Assembly: GCF_029892425.1 (NCBI RefSeq)
Contig: NZ_JARXWB010000003.1
Coordinates: 186,001 to 250,000 of the forward strand
DNA length: 64,000 nucleotides
Direction of reading: 5' to 3'
Origin: Bradyrhizobium sp. BR13661
GTDB lineage: Bacteria > Pseudomonadota > Alphaproteobacteria > Rhizobiales > Xanthobacteraceae
Below are positions 48,611-58,267 of the stretch, piece by piece. The number at the start of each line of letters is the position of its first letter. Position 1 is the first letter of the stretch. A program made the translations under genes and the position numbers. Under the pieces are notes generated by a model. That model was not told the DNA's origin. It ran no database searches and saw nothing but the letters and a program-made list of their open reading frames with translations.

Positions 48611-51600
48611 ATGACGCTGATGCAGGTCGAGCTGGACGACAAATACCGGCTCGAATCGAAGCGGATCTTCCTGTCCGGCACCCAGGCCCTGGTTCGCTTG
48701 CCCATGTTGCAGCGCGAACGCGACCGGCTGCAGGGGCTCAACACCGGCGGCTTCATCTCGGGCTATCGCGGTTCCCCGCTCGGCATGTACGACCACGCGT
48801 TGTGGCGCGCGAAGTCGCACCTCCAGCAGCACGACATCGCCTTCGTCCCCGGCCTGAACGAGGATCTCGCCGCAACCGCCGTCTGGGGCAGCCAGCAGGT
48901 CGGCCTGTTTCCGGGTGCCAAGGTCGATGGCGTGTTCGGCATCTGGTACGGCAAGGGCCCCGGCGTCGATCGTTCGGTCGATGCGCTCAAACATGCAAAC
49001 GCAGCCGGCACCTCGCGCAATGGCGGCGTGCTGGCGCTCGCCGGCGACGACCATGGCTGCCAGTCCTCGACGCTGGCGCATCAGAGCGAGCAGGTGTTCG
49101 CGGCGGCGCTGATCCCGGTGATCAACCCCGCCACGCTGCAGGATTATCTGGACCTCGGCCTCTACGGTCTTGCGCTGTCGCGCTTCTCCGGCTGCTGGGT
49201 CGGCTTCAAGGCGATCAGCGAGACTGTGGAAAGCTCGGCCTCGATCTTCAGCGATCCTGAGCGAATCCAGATCAAGCTGCCCGATGATTTCGAGATGCCG
49301 CCCGGCGGCCTCAGCATCCGCTGGCCCGACCCACCGCTGGATGCCGAGCGGCGCTTGTTCGGCCCGAAGATGGCCGCGGTGCAGGCCTTCGCCCGCGCCA
49401 ACCAGCTCGACCGCATCGTGCTCGATTCCAAGCCGGCCCGGCTCGGCATCGTCGCGACGGGCAAGGCCTATCTCGATTTGCGCCAGGCGCTCGCCGACTT
49501 GGGCATCACCGACAAGGACGCGCGGGATCTGGGCCTACGCATCTACAAGGTCGCGCTGACCTGGCCTCTCGAGGAAAGCGGCGCGAAGCGTTTTGCCGAA
49601 GGTCTTCAGGACGTGCTTGTCGTCGAGGAGAAGCGCGGCTTCATCGAAGACCAGCTGATGCGCATCCTCTACAATATCGATGCGTCCCGGCGCCCGACCG
49701 TCACCGGCAAGCGCGACGAAAGCGGCGCGCCGCTGCTGCCGAGCGAGGGTGAGCTGACGCCGACCATCGTCGCAGGCGCGCTGGTGGCGCGCCTGCGCAA
49801 GCTCGGGCATCACAGCCCGGTGCTGGAGCAGCGCCTCGCCCGCCTCGAGGCTTTCGACAATCCCGTCACCACAACGACGCAGATCAAGCTCGCGCGCACG
49901 CCGTTCTTTTGTTCAGGCTGCCCGCACAATTCCTCGACGCGCGTGCCGGAGGGAAGCCGCGCGATGGCCGGCATCGGCTGCCACGGCATGGCCCTGAGCA
50001 TGCCGACCCGGCGCACCGACCTGATCTCGCATATGGGCGCCGAGGGCGTGAACTGGATCGGCCAGTCGCCCTTCACCACCGAGAAGCATATCTTCCAGAA
50101 TCTCGGCGACGGCACCTATACACATTCGGGCTTGCTGGCGTTGCGCGCGGCCTCGGCCGCCGGTATCAACATCACCTACAAGATCCTCTACAACGACGCC
50201 GTGGCGATGACCGGTGGCCAGCCGGCCGAAGGCGCCTTCAACGTCGCGCAGATCGCGCACCAGGTCTGGGCCGAGGGCGTCAAGCGGCTCGCGATCGTCT
50301 CGGACGATCCGACCAAATATCCGCAAGGAAATTATTTCCCGCAGGGCGCGACCATCCATCACCGTCGCGAACTGGACGCCGTGCAGCGCGAGCTGCGCGA
50401 CATCAACGGCCTGACGGTCGTGATCTACGACCAGACTTGCGCTGCCGAAAAGCGCCGCCGTCGCAAGCGCGGGCTCTATCCCGATCCCGCCAAGCGCGCC
50501 TTCATCAACGAGCTCGTCTGCGAAGGTTGCGGCGATTGCTCGCAGGCCTCCAACTGCGTCTCGGTGCAGCCGCTGGAGACCGAGTTCGGCCGCAAGCGCC
50601 AGATCGATCAGTCCAACTGCAACAAGGACTATTCCTGCGTCGAGGGATTCTGCCCGAGTTTTGTGACCGTGCATGGCGGTTCGCTGAAGCGGATGAAGAC
50701 CTCGGCGGTGGATTCCGGCCAGCTTTTCGCCGATCTGCCGCTGCCGCCGGCGCGTGAGCTCGATAGCCCCTACAACATCCTCGTCACCGGCATCGGCGGC
50801 ACCGGCGTCATCACCATCGGCGCGTTGCTCGGCATGGCCGCCCATGTCGACGGCCGCGGCTGCTCGGCGCTCGATTTCACCGGCCTGTCGCAGAAGAACG
50901 GCGCTGTGATGAGCCATGTCCGCATCGCACCGAAGCCGGAAGACATTTCGGCCGTTCGCATCACCACCGGCGGCGCAGACGTCATCCTCGGCTGCGACAT
51001 GATCGTCTCGGCCGGCCCCACTGCGCTCAGCCGCGCCGAACGCGGCGTTACCAAGGCCTACATCAACGCCGACCTGCAGCCGACCGCGAGCTTCGTGCAA
51101 AATCCCGACATCGATTTCGAGATGGGTACGATGCAGACCGTGCTGCGCGACGCCATCGGCGAAAAGAATCTCGATATCATCGACGCCACAGGCATTGCCT
51201 CGGCGCTGATGGGCGACAGCATCGCGACCAATCCCTTCATGCTCGGCTTCGCCTTTCAGAAGGGTGCGATCCCGCTGTCGCTGGAGGCACTGCTCCGCGC
51301 CATCGAGATCAACGGCGCCGCGATCGAGATGAACAAGCTCGCCTTCACCTGGGGACGGCTGGCCGCGCACGATATGTCGCGGGTGCGCAGCGTGCTCCAG
51401 TTCAAGAGCCGCACATCCGCGCCGACCAAGTCGCTCGACGACATCATCGCGACGCGCGCGGAGTTTTTGACTGCATATCAGGACAAGGCCTATGCCGATC
51501 GCTACCTCACGGCGGTTGCCAAGGTGCGCAAAGCGGAAAGCGCTGCCTCGCCCGCGTCCACAGAGCTGACCGAGGCGATCGCCAAAAACCTGTTCAAGCT

Positions 51601-52087
51601 GATGTCCTACAAGGACGAGTACGAGGTCGCCCGTCTCTATACCGACGGCAGCTTTGCCAAGAAGGTGTCGGAGAAGTTCGACGGCGACTTCACGCTGAAA
51701 TACCATCTGGCCCCGCCGATCTTTGCAAAGCGCGACAGGACGACGGGACGGCTCCAGAAGCAGGAGTTCGGCGGCTGGATGATCCACGCCTTCCGCGTGC
51801 TGGCCAAGCTGAAGTTTTTGCGCGGCGGCGCGTTCGATCTTTTCGGCCGCACCGAGGAGCGGCGGATGGAGCGAAAGCTGGTTGCGGATTATCTTGACAT
51901 GATCGATCAGCGGATGACGGGGCTGAAGGCGGAGCAGATCCCGCTGCTGACGCGTCTGGCCCGTGTGCCGGAGAGCATCCGTGGCTTCGGACATGTGAAG
52001 GAAGCCAACATCAAGCTCGCGGCGGCCGAGAGGGCTCGGCTGGAGGCTGAGTTGGAGAACAGCCGATTTGCAGCGGCCGCGGAGTAA
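48611..52087 (+). CDS. Indolepyruvate ferredoxin oxidoreductase (fused)
   Basis: A 1158-residue single-chain 2-oxoacid:ferredoxin oxidoreductase. Order: alpha-type pyrimidine-binding part (GFISGYRGSPLGMYD), then the thiamine-diphosphate part NLGDGTYTHSGLLALRAA with KILYNDAVAMTGGQP. Cysteine-rich CEGCGDCSQASNC with CNKDYSCVEGFCPSF holds iron-sulfur clusters, then the gamma-type domain GIGGTGVITIGALLGMAA. It converts arylpyruvates and other 2-oxoacids to acyl-CoA, reducing ferredoxin. The ATG at 48611 opens MTLMQVELDDKYRLESKRIF; earlier in-frame codons are less likely. Large fused versions like this occur in aerobic alpha- and betaproteobacteria. Confidence 0.92.
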   Translation: MTLMQVELDDKYRLESKRIFLSGTQALVRLPMLQRERDRLQGLNTGGFISGYRGSPLGMYDHALWRAKSHLQQHDIAFVPGLNEDLAATAVWGSQQVGLFPGAKVDGVFGIWYGKGPGVDRSVDALKHANAAGTSRNGGVLALAGDDHGCQSSTLAHQSEQVFAAALIPVINPATLQDYLDLGLYGLALSRFSGCWVGFKAISETVESSASIFSDPERIQIKLPDDFEMPPGGLSIRWPDPPLDAERRLFGPKMAAVQAFARANQLDRIVLDSKPARLGIVATGKAYLDLRQALADLGITDKDARDLGLRIYKVALTWPLEESGAKRFAEGLQDVLVVEEKRGFIEDQLMRILYNIDASRRPTVTGKRDESGAPLLPSEGELTPTIVAGALVARLRKLGHHSPVLEQRLARLEAFDNPVTTTTQIKLARTPFFCSGCPHNSSTRVPEGSRAMAGIGCHGMALSMPTRRTDLISHMGAEGVNWIGQSPFTTEKHIFQNLGDGTYTHSGLLALRAASAAGINITYKILYNDAVAMTGGQPAEGAFNVAQIAHQVWAEGVKRLAIVSDDPTKYPQGNYFPQGATIHHRRELDAVQRELRDINGLTVVIYDQTCAAEKRRRRKRGLYPDPAKRAFINELVCEGCGDCSQASNCVSVQPLETEFGRKRQIDQSNCNKDYSCVEGFCPSFVTVHGGSLKRMKTSAVDSGQLFADLPLPPARELDSPYNILVTGIGGTGVITIGALLGMAAHVDGRGCSALDFTGLSQKNGAVMSHVRIAPKPEDISAVRITTGGADVILGCDMIVSAGPTALSRAERGVTKAYINADLQPTASFVQNPDIDFEMGTMQTVLRDAIGEKNLDIIDATGIASALMGDSIATNPFMLGFAFQKGAIPLSLEALLRAIEINGAAIEMNKLAFTWGRLAAHDMSRVRSVLQFKSRTSAPTKSLDDIIATRAEFLTAYQDKAYADRYLTAVAKVRKAESAASPASTELTEAIAKNLFKLMSYKDEYEVARLYTDGSFAKKVSEKFDGDFTLKYHLAPPIFAKRDRTTGRLQKQEFGGWMIHAFRVLAKLKFLRGGAFDLFGRTEERRMERKLVADYLDMIDQRMTGLKAEQIPLLTRLARVPESIRGFGHVKEANIKLAAAERARLEAELENSRFAAAAE

Positions 52088-52100
52088 GTGGATGCGCCTT

Positions 52101-53825
52101 TCAGACGGCCGCCTTCGCGGCACTCGGAGCAACTGCCGCCCCCTCCGCCAGATGCCGCCCCGCGATATACCCGAACGTCAGCGCCGGCCCGAGCGCGATC
52201 CCCGGCCCCGGACAATTCCCGTTCATGATCGCGCCCATGTCGTTGCCGCAGGCATAAAGCCCCGCAATCGGTGTACCGTCCTGGCGGAGCACGCGCGCCT
52301 GCGCATCGACCTTCAAGCCGATCGCGGTGCCAAGGTCCGCCGCATAGATCCGCATCGCGAAGAACGGTGCTTCGACAATCGGTGCGACGCAAGGATTGGG
52401 CTTATGAGCTGCATCGCCGAGGTGGCGCTGGTAGATGGTGCTGCCGCGGCCGAATTCGGAATCGCGGCCCTCCTTCGCATCTGAATTATAGCCTGCGATC
52501 GTCGCCGTGAGCACGGACGGCTTGATACCGATCTTCGCCGCGAGCTGCACGATGTCGGACGCCTCGATCAGCTCGCCACTCGCCACGTAGCGGCGCACGT
52601 TGCGCGTGAACGGCTTGATCCGGCCCAACCCATAGCTCCACAGGAACGGGCGATCACAGACCAGATAAAACGGCCGGTCCGGCTCGTCCTTGCCGTCGCG
52701 CAGCATAGCCAGCACGAACTCATGGTACGACAGCGCCTCGTTGACGAAGCGGCGGCCCGTGGCGTTGACGGCGATGACACCGGGCTTGGCTCGGTCGGTC
52801 ACAGTGTGCGCAAACACGCCGCGGCTACCATCGGCGCGGTGGAACAGCGAGGCCGGCACCCAGTAGGCAGGGCTCGTCGCGTCCGCATTGAGAGCAGCGC
52901 CGCCCGCGATCGCAAGGCGAAGCCCATCGCCCGTGCCGGCCGTGTTGGTCGCCGAGACCAATCCGGCCGCAGCCGGAAAGAAACGCTTGCGCAAGGTCGC
53001 ATCGTGAGAAAAGCCACCGGTCGCGAGCACCACTCCGCGTCGCGCCGTAATCGAACGGTCGCGTGCGCCATGGCGAATGACCACGCCGGTGACGCGGTCC
53101 CCTTGCATCAATAAATCCTCGACATCGGCGCTGAGGAGGATCTCGACCTGCCGTACCAGAAGCGAAGCGTAGAGCCGTGCGGCGAGCGCATTGCCGAGAT
53201 GCAGCGTCGTGCCGCGCGGGCTGCGCAACCGCTGCAGCGCATATTCGGAAACGAGCCGCGTCGCGCGTATTGTCGAACGCAGCGATTTTCCGATCCGGCG
53301 CAGATGCGGGATGTCGAGACGATTGACCATCATCCCGCCGAACAGCGTGAACTCCGGCAGCGGCGCGCGCAATCGCGCGAAATGCGCGCCCAGCCGGGTG
53401 CCGTCGAACGCAACCGGCTCCAGCACGCGCCCGCCTGATGTCGCACCGAGCCGCTCCGGATAATGATCTGGACAGGCTTTCACCGGCTGGAGACGAACTT
53501 CGGTGTTGGCTTCGAGATAGGCAACCGCTTCTGGCCCGCGCGTGAGAAAGGCCGCACGCAAGCCCGCATTGGCAGGCTCAGGCACCGTGCTCGACAGATA
53601 TCGGACAGCATCCGTGATGCTGTCCGAAAGCCCCGCCTCTTTCATCTTGGCATTCGCGGGAATCCAGACCAGGCCGCCGGACCACGCCGTGGTGCCGCCG
53701 ACAAAGGCGGTCTTCTCGATCACCAGCACGCGCAGGCCTTCGGCGGCGGCCACAGCGGCCGCCGCCATGCCGCCGGCACCGGCGCCGATGACAATGACGT
53801 CGTAGGTCTCATGCGCCGGCATCAT
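52101..53825 (-). CDS. FAD-dependent oxidoreductase (ketosteroid dehydrogenase/fumarate reductase type)
   Basis: A 574-residue flavoprotein with N-terminal FAD motif VIVIGAGAGGMAAAAVAAAEG, GGTTAWSGGLVWIPAN and the C-terminal ATG-GF/GLYACGNDMGAIMNGNCPGPG typical of the 3-ketosteroid Delta1-dehydrogenase/fumarate reductase group. Such enzymes insert or remove a C=C next to a carbonyl. Length fits ketosteroid dehydrogenases (about 560). No other steroid genes are near. Convergent with the indolepyruvate oxidoreductase gene, 13 bases between stops. Confidence 0.85.
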   Translation of the reverse strand: MMPAHETYDVIVIGAGAGGMAAAAVAAAEGLRVLVIEKTAFVGGTTAWSGGLVWIPANAKMKEAGLSDSITDAVRYLSSTVPEPANAGLRAAFLTRGPEAVAYLEANTEVRLQPVKACPDHYPERLGATSGGRVLEPVAFDGTRLGAHFARLRAPLPEFTLFGGMMVNRLDIPHLRRIGKSLRSTIRATRLVSEYALQRLRSPRGTTLHLGNALAARLYASLLVRQVEILLSADVEDLLMQGDRVTGVVIRHGARDRSITARRGVVLATGGFSHDATLRKRFFPAAAGLVSATNTAGTGDGLRLAIAGGAALNADATSPAYWVPASLFHRADGSRGVFAHTVTDRAKPGVIAVNATGRRFVNEALSYHEFVLAMLRDGKDEPDRPFYLVCDRPFLWSYGLGRIKPFTRNVRRYVASGELIEASDIVQLAAKIGIKPSVLTATIAGYNSDAKEGRDSEFGRGSTIYQRHLGDAAHKPNPCVAPIVEAPFFAMRIYAADLGTAIGLKVDAQARVLRQDGTPIAGLYACGNDMGAIMNGNCPGPGIALGPALTFGYIAGRHLAEGAAVAPSAAKAAV

Positions 53826-53883
53826 GCGGCAGGGGTCCCGAGGCGAGGCATGACACCGTCATACCCCGCCTGCCGTCCCGCAG

Positions 53884-54903
53884 CTAGCGCTGCGGCTTCC
53901 GCTCGATCGGATCGATATCGAAGGCTCTCAGCTGGCCACGCCGCAGCACGTCCATGGCTAGCCTGCGGCCGATCCGGTCGCGGTCGAGCACGCGGATGAG
54001 ATCATCGACGCCGTTGATGTCGACGCCGTCCAGCCTGATCACGACGTCGCCGGGCAGCAAGCCTGCCTTAGCCGCCGGACTGTCCTGCTCGATCTGCATC
54101 AGCAGCGCGCCCATCTTGTTCTCGACGCCGGCCAGCACCGCATGCCGCCGCGGGACCGGCGCGGTCTGTCCGGCGACGCCGATGAAGGCGCGGCGGACGT
54201 AGCCGTGGCGAATAATCTCCGACAGCACGAACTGCGCGGTGTTGCTGGCGACCGCGAAACATATCCCTTGCGCGCCGTTGATGATGGCGGTGTTGATGCC
54301 GATCACCTCCGCATTCGACGACAACAGCGGCCCACCGGAATTGCCGGGATTGAGCGCCGCATCGGTCTGGATCACGTCCTCGATGGTGCGGCCGCTGACC
54401 GAGCGGATCGAACGGCCAAGCGCCGAGACCACGCCGGCGGTCACCGTCGATTCAAAGCCGAGCGGATTGCCGATCGCGATCACGAGCTGGCCGCGCCGCA
54501 GCGTCTTGGAATTGCCGAGCGCGGCATAGGGCAGATCGCGCACACCATTTGCGCGCAACAACGCGAGGTCGGTGTCGGGATCGACACCGAGCACACGGGC
54601 ATCGCCGACATGGCCTTCGACGTCCCGCAACCGGATCTCCTTGGAGGAGCCGACCACGTGGCTGTTGGTGAGGACGAGCCCATCCGGCGAGATCACGATG
54701 CCGGAGCCAAGCCCGCCGCGCTCGCGGCCGTTCGGCGCTTTCGGCCCAGTCTCGACGCGCACGACGGCAGGACCGACACGGTCCGTCACGTCGATCACGG
54801 CATTGGAATAGGCGTCCAGCAGAGCCCGGTCATCGACCGGGGCACATTCTGTCGTTCGCGATGACGAGGCGTCATCGACGACGTCCGAAGTGAAATCCAG
54901 CAT
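53884..54903 (-). CDS. HtrA/DegP-like trypsin-type serine protease with PDZ
   Basis: A 339-residue S1C protease: histidine in LTNSHVVGSS, aspartate in VDPDTDLALLRA, serine in NPGNSGGPLLSS, then one PDZ domain (about 235-330) with GLLPGDVVIRLDGV. No signal peptide or membrane helix is visible at the N-terminus (MLDFTSDVVDDASSSRTTE), unlike typical periplasmic HtrA, so it may be cytosolic. Appears monocistronic. Confidence 0.9.
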   Translation of the reverse strand: MLDFTSDVVDDASSSRTTECAPVDDRALLDAYSNAVIDVTDRVGPAVVRVETGPKAPNGRERGGLGSGIVISPDGLVLTNSHVVGSSKEIRLRDVEGHVGDARVLGVDPDTDLALLRANGVRDLPYAALGNSKTLRRGQLVIAIGNPLGFESTVTAGVVSALGRSIRSVSGRTIEDVIQTDAALNPGNSGGPLLSSNAEVIGINTAIINGAQGICFAVASNTAQFVLSEIIRHGYVRRAFIGVAGQTAPVPRRHAVLAGVENKMGALLMQIEQDSPAAKAGLLPGDVVIRLDGVDINGVDDLIRVLDRDRIGRRLAMDVLRRGQLRAFDIDPIERKPQR

Positions 54904-55006
54904 GGTAAGAGTCCTTGAGGCTCACACAGATGGTGGCCTGTTTCGCAAGGCGCAAGGTGTCTGCCCGGGGCGCAAGGGCTGGACTGCCCAGATGGCTAGG
55001 GCGCGA

Positions 55007-55456
55007 CTAGGGCGCCCGCCGCAGCCTGCCGCCCCTTGCCTTGACCGGGTCGAGCAGCGACCAGTCGCCGTCCGGGAGCATATAGCCCTTGGGGAATGGC
55101 GCGCGCAGCTCCAGTCCGAGCGAGCGCAGCACGCGGTCATCGCGGTAGTAGCATTGCAGCACGACCCGAACGAGCGTTGCCGCCGCCGCGCCGCCGTTCT
55201 TGCGAAACTCCTGCGCCACCGCATCGCGCCTGTCGGCATCGAGCTCAGCGAGCGGTGCTCCTGCCAGGTCTGCGAGATGGTCCAGCGCCGCCGCCACCAA
55301 TTTGGCGTCGCGGCCGAGCGTCGCAAGGATATCGGCCTGGATCGCGGGATCGTCGGCGCCGGGAACTTTGTATTCGTCGCTGGCGGGTACGATCATCGCC
55401 GCAATGGTGCGGAGGTTGTTGCTTTGAGAGCGCGTGAGCGAATTGTCAGCGGACAT
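55007..55456 (-). CDS. Small subunit beside a GMC dehydrogenase (gluconate-2-dehydrogenase subunit 3-like)
   Basis: A 149-residue protein starting with LTRSQSNNLRTIAAMIVPASDEYKV-like text. This resembles the opening of gluconate 2-dehydrogenase subunit 3, a small chaperone-like partner of GMC-type membrane dehydrogenases. No clear twin-arginine signal is present, though such subunits usually have one. It follows the GMC gene by 7 bases, so the two are probably a unit. The family call is tentative. Confidence 0.6.
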   Translation of the reverse strand: MSADNSLTRSQSNNLRTIAAMIVPASDEYKVPGADDPAIQADILATLGRDAKLVAAALDHLADLAGAPLAELDADRRDAVAQEFRKNGGAAAATLVRVVLQCYYRDDRVLRSLGLELRAPFPKGYMLPDGDWSLLDPVKARGGRLRRAP

Positions 55457-55463
55457 GACGGCC

Positions 55464-57065
55464 TCAGTCGAACAAATTGGCGAGGCGCTGCTTCATCTGA
55501 TCGGCGATGTAGAGCGCGAGGGCCTGGATGGTAGAGGTCGGATTCACACCGCCCGAGGTGACGAAGACGCTACCATCGACGATGAAGAGGTTCTTCACAT
55601 CGTGCGTGCGGCCCCATTCATTGACGACGGAGCGCTTGGGATCAGTGCCCATGCGCGCGGTGCCGAGCAGATGCCAGCCGCCCCAGGGGATCGGCGAGTT
55701 GACACAGATGTCGGTCGCGCCCGCCATTTCCAGAACCTCGCGGCCGCGGGCGAGTGCATGGTCCATCATCTTCCGGCTGTTCTCGGAGATCGTGTAGTCG
55801 ATCTTCGGCGCGGGAATGCCGTGGCTGTCCTTCAGCACGGGATCAAGCGTGACCTGGTTGTGCTCCTCCGGCAGATCCTCGCAGATCGCGGAGAAACCGA
55901 GCCGATGCCCGTTGAGCTTGCGGAACACGCGGTGATGATCGGCGCCCCATGGCAGAATACCCTTCTGCTCGCTGACCACAGCCTCGAACACCGGCCCTGC
56001 CCCGCGCACGAATTGAACGCCATAGCCGCGCACGAAGCCGCGTGAGAGGTCAGTATCGTACCACTCCTTGCTCCACAGGCAGGTCGGCGGCGCGCGGTTC
56101 GAGTCAGTTGGCTCTTTCACATAGCCGTAGATCTGCGCATAGGGATGGAACATCAAATTCTTGCCGACGAGGCCCGATGAGTTGGCAAGGCCGTTCGGGA
56201 AGCGGTCGGATTTCGAATTGAGCAGCAACCGCGGTGTGCCAACGCCGTTGCAGGCGATGATGACGACATGCGCGGGCTGGAACTGCTCGACGCCGTCCTT
56301 GTCGTAATAGACTACGCCCGAGGCCATGCCGTTATCGTCGGTGGTGATCTCGCGCACCCGGCAATGCGTCCGCAGCTCGACGCCGGCGCGGACCGCATGC
56401 GGCCAATAGGTGATATCGGTCGAGGACTTCGCGCCTTGGGCGCAGGCCGGCGTGCAATGGCCGAGATTGATGCAGCGTGCACGGCCCTCATAGTCCAAGG
56501 TCGCAACCGTCGTGTCCGACGGCCACCAGTGCCAGCCGAGCTTGTTCATGGCCTTGCCGATGATGGCGCCGGACAATCCCATCGGCTGTTGCGGCATCGG
56601 CGGATGCGTCAGCGGCGAGAGCGGATCGCCTGACAGGCCGGACGTGCCCATCATACGGTCATTCTCTTCGAAGAATGGCGTCAGTGCGTCATAGTCGATC
56701 GGCCAGTCATCGGCGACGCCGTCGAGCGTCTTCACCTTGAAATCGGAGGGATGCAGCCGCGGCCAATGCGCGGTGTACATCACCGTCGAGCCGCCGACCG
56801 CATTATAGTTCACGACCTTGATCGGCGAATTGTCGTCGTTAACAGGATAGTCCTCGGGCCGGCCGCGAACGTTGGGTCTCGATGACCACTCGCCGAAGAA
56901 CTTGGCCTCCCAGTCGCGGCCCGTGCTCGGGTATTCCGCCGGGTTCATCCAGCCGCCCTGCTCGAGGCAGAGGATGTGCATCTTGGTCTCGGCCAGCGAC
57001 CACGCCACCGCCGCGCCAGATGCGCCGGCGCCGATGATCAGGACGTCCACGGGGTCTTTCGTCAA
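55464..57065 (-). CDS. GMC-family FAD oxidoreductase (alcohol/sugar dehydrogenase type)
   Basis: A 533-residue flavoprotein: FAD motif DVLIIGAGASGAAVAWSLAE, LCLEQGGWMNPAEY, then VVNYNAVGGSTVMYTAH and the C-terminal GMC_oxred_C region. That region has catalytic His in WGGWHLLGTARMG and Asn in SGGVNPTSTIQAL. It oxidises an alcohol or sugar (gluconate, choline, or similar). The start is TTG at 57065, where AGGAGG lies eight bases upstream. The usual cytochrome c third subunit is not in the window. Confidence 0.88.
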   Translation of the reverse strand: MTKDPVDVLIIGAGASGAAVAWSLAETKMHILCLEQGGWMNPAEYPSTGRDWEAKFFGEWSSRPNVRGRPEDYPVNDDNSPIKVVNYNAVGGSTVMYTAHWPRLHPSDFKVKTLDGVADDWPIDYDALTPFFEENDRMMGTSGLSGDPLSPLTHPPMPQQPMGLSGAIIGKAMNKLGWHWWPSDTTVATLDYEGRARCINLGHCTPACAQGAKSSTDITYWPHAVRAGVELRTHCRVREITTDDNGMASGVVYYDKDGVEQFQPAHVVIIACNGVGTPRLLLNSKSDRFPNGLANSSGLVGKNLMFHPYAQIYGYVKEPTDSNRAPPTCLWSKEWYDTDLSRGFVRGYGVQFVRGAGPVFEAVVSEQKGILPWGADHHRVFRKLNGHRLGFSAICEDLPEEHNQVTLDPVLKDSHGIPAPKIDYTISENSRKMMDHALARGREVLEMAGATDICVNSPIPWGGWHLLGTARMGTDPKRSVVNEWGRTHDVKNLFIVDGSVFVTSGGVNPTSTIQALALYIADQMKQRLANLFD

Positions 57066-57263
57066 AACGTTGTCCTCCTGCCCTCGCCGCTTCCCGGGCG
57101 ATTCGGCCTTGCTGGCTCGATCTACATCCGGAACGATAGGGGCAGACCGACCGGCGAGTAAAGGCTGGCGGGCGAATGTCGCACTTCGCACAGCGCAGAC
57201 CATTGGTCTCGCGACGTCCGGATGCTAGGAACGAGGGGCAAGAGCAATCGATAGCGAGACGTG

Positions 57264-58052
57264 ATGTCCTCCAGGAATTTATTTGCCGCCGCCCGCGCTG
57301 TCGCGCTTGTTTTGTTTCTCGCTCTGTCCGGATTTGGGGGGACCTGCAGCCCCGCCGCCGCGCTGACCGCGGCTGCGACGGTCCGGGATGCCAATTCGAT
57401 CCAGCTTGGCGACGTCACCTACCGGCTCGACGGCGTCGACGCGCCTGAGCTCGACCAGGTCTGCATCGACGACCACGCCGATCCCTGGACTTGCGGCATC
57501 GACGCCCGCGACCAGCTCACCAAGCTGATCGGCGGCAAGCAGGTGCGCTGCGAAGATGTCGGTCCCGAGAAGAACTTCGGCAAGCGGCATCGCGCGATCT
57601 GCACCGTCGAGGGCGATAAGGTCACGCTGAACGAGCAACTGGTGAGGCTCGGCTTTGCCATCGCGCGCGAGCCCCTCAAGGCCAACGTCAAGCCGGCGGC
57701 CGCCGAGGCCAAGACGGCGTCATCAGGCATCTGGAAGGGCTGCTTTGTTGCACCGCAAGAATTCCGTACCGGCAAGAAGGACGGCCAGCTTCTTGGCGCA
57801 GCCTGCCGCGCCGACCGCGACAAGGAGATTCGCGCCGTGCTGTTTCCGGAGGAGCTGACCGCGCCGCCGAGCTGCGCCATCAAGGGCAAGCTCGCGGTGC
57901 GCGCGCGCGTCACCGGCAATATCGGCATCTATCATCTGCGAGGCTGTCCGAGCTATGCCGCCACCACCAAGCCGGATCGGTGGTTCTGCTCGGAGGACGA
58001 CGCGCAGGCCTCGGGCTTCCGCAAGGCCTATAATTGCCGTCGGCCAAAGTGA
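57264..58052 (+). CDS. Secreted thermonuclease-like protein
   Basis: A 262-residue protein with a signal peptide ([18 protein letters not shown]). A staphylococcal-nuclease-like fold (about 40-150) has [15 protein letters not shown], the typical arginine/aspartate D-G-x-D-A-PE motif, and [27 protein letters not shown]. The C-terminal 100 residues have several cysteines ([29 protein letters not shown]). A catalytic arginine pattern is only partial, so activity is uncertain. ATG at 57264 used; a GTG lies just upstream. Confidence 0.82.
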   Translation: MSSRNLFAAARAVALVLFLALSGFGGTCSPAAALTAAATVRDANSIQLGDVTYRLDGVDAPELDQVCIDDHADPWTCGIDARDQLTKLIGGKQVRCEDVGPEKNFGKRHRAICTVEGDKVTLNEQLVRLGFAIAREPLKANVKPAAAEAKTASSGIWKGCFVAPQEFRTGKKDGQLLGAACRADRDKEIRAVLFPEELTAPPSCAIKGKLAVRARVTGNIGIYHLRGCPSYAATTKPDRWFCSEDDAQASGFRKAYNCRRPK

Positions 58053-58138
58053 ACATTTGGTTCACGCAGCCGTGAGTGGTAGCCCGAGACAGTAATGATC
58101 CGGAATTGAACTGAAACGGGAGTTGCTGCACCTATATG

Positions 58139-58259
58139 TGTACGCAAGCGCTTTGCGCGGGCGTTTCCGTGGCAGACGATCCTCATCGGATTGTCCCTGC
58201 TCGGGCGTTTCCTCCCTAGACTTGGGCCGCTTGTCACACACAAGCGGCTCTTCTTTTTT
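58139..58259 (+). ncRNA. Candidate small RNA with strong intrinsic terminator
   Basis: About 120 bases without a coding frame end in a textbook terminator. A 9-bp stem GCCGCTTGT/ACAAGCGGC (58226-58248, 5-base loop) is followed by TCTTCTTTTTTG. Upstream, the 11-mer CGGGCGTTTCC occurs twice (58158-58168 and 58202-58212), and CCTCCCT (58211-58217) could pair with a ribosome site. A TATATG box at 58133 may start the transcript. It lies between convergent nuclease and cyo genes. The terminator could instead serve the nuclease gene, but it is 174 bases beyond that stop. Confidence 0.5.
58226..58259 (+). terminator. Rho-independent terminator, rightward
   Basis: Perfect 9-bp stem, 5-base loop CACAC, then TCTTCTTTTTT. 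Best terminator in this part of the window. It serves the candidate small RNA and/or the nuclease gene ending at 58052, and stands 9 bases before the stop of the convergent cyoD. Confidence 0.88.
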
Positions 58260-58267
58260 GTGCCGCG

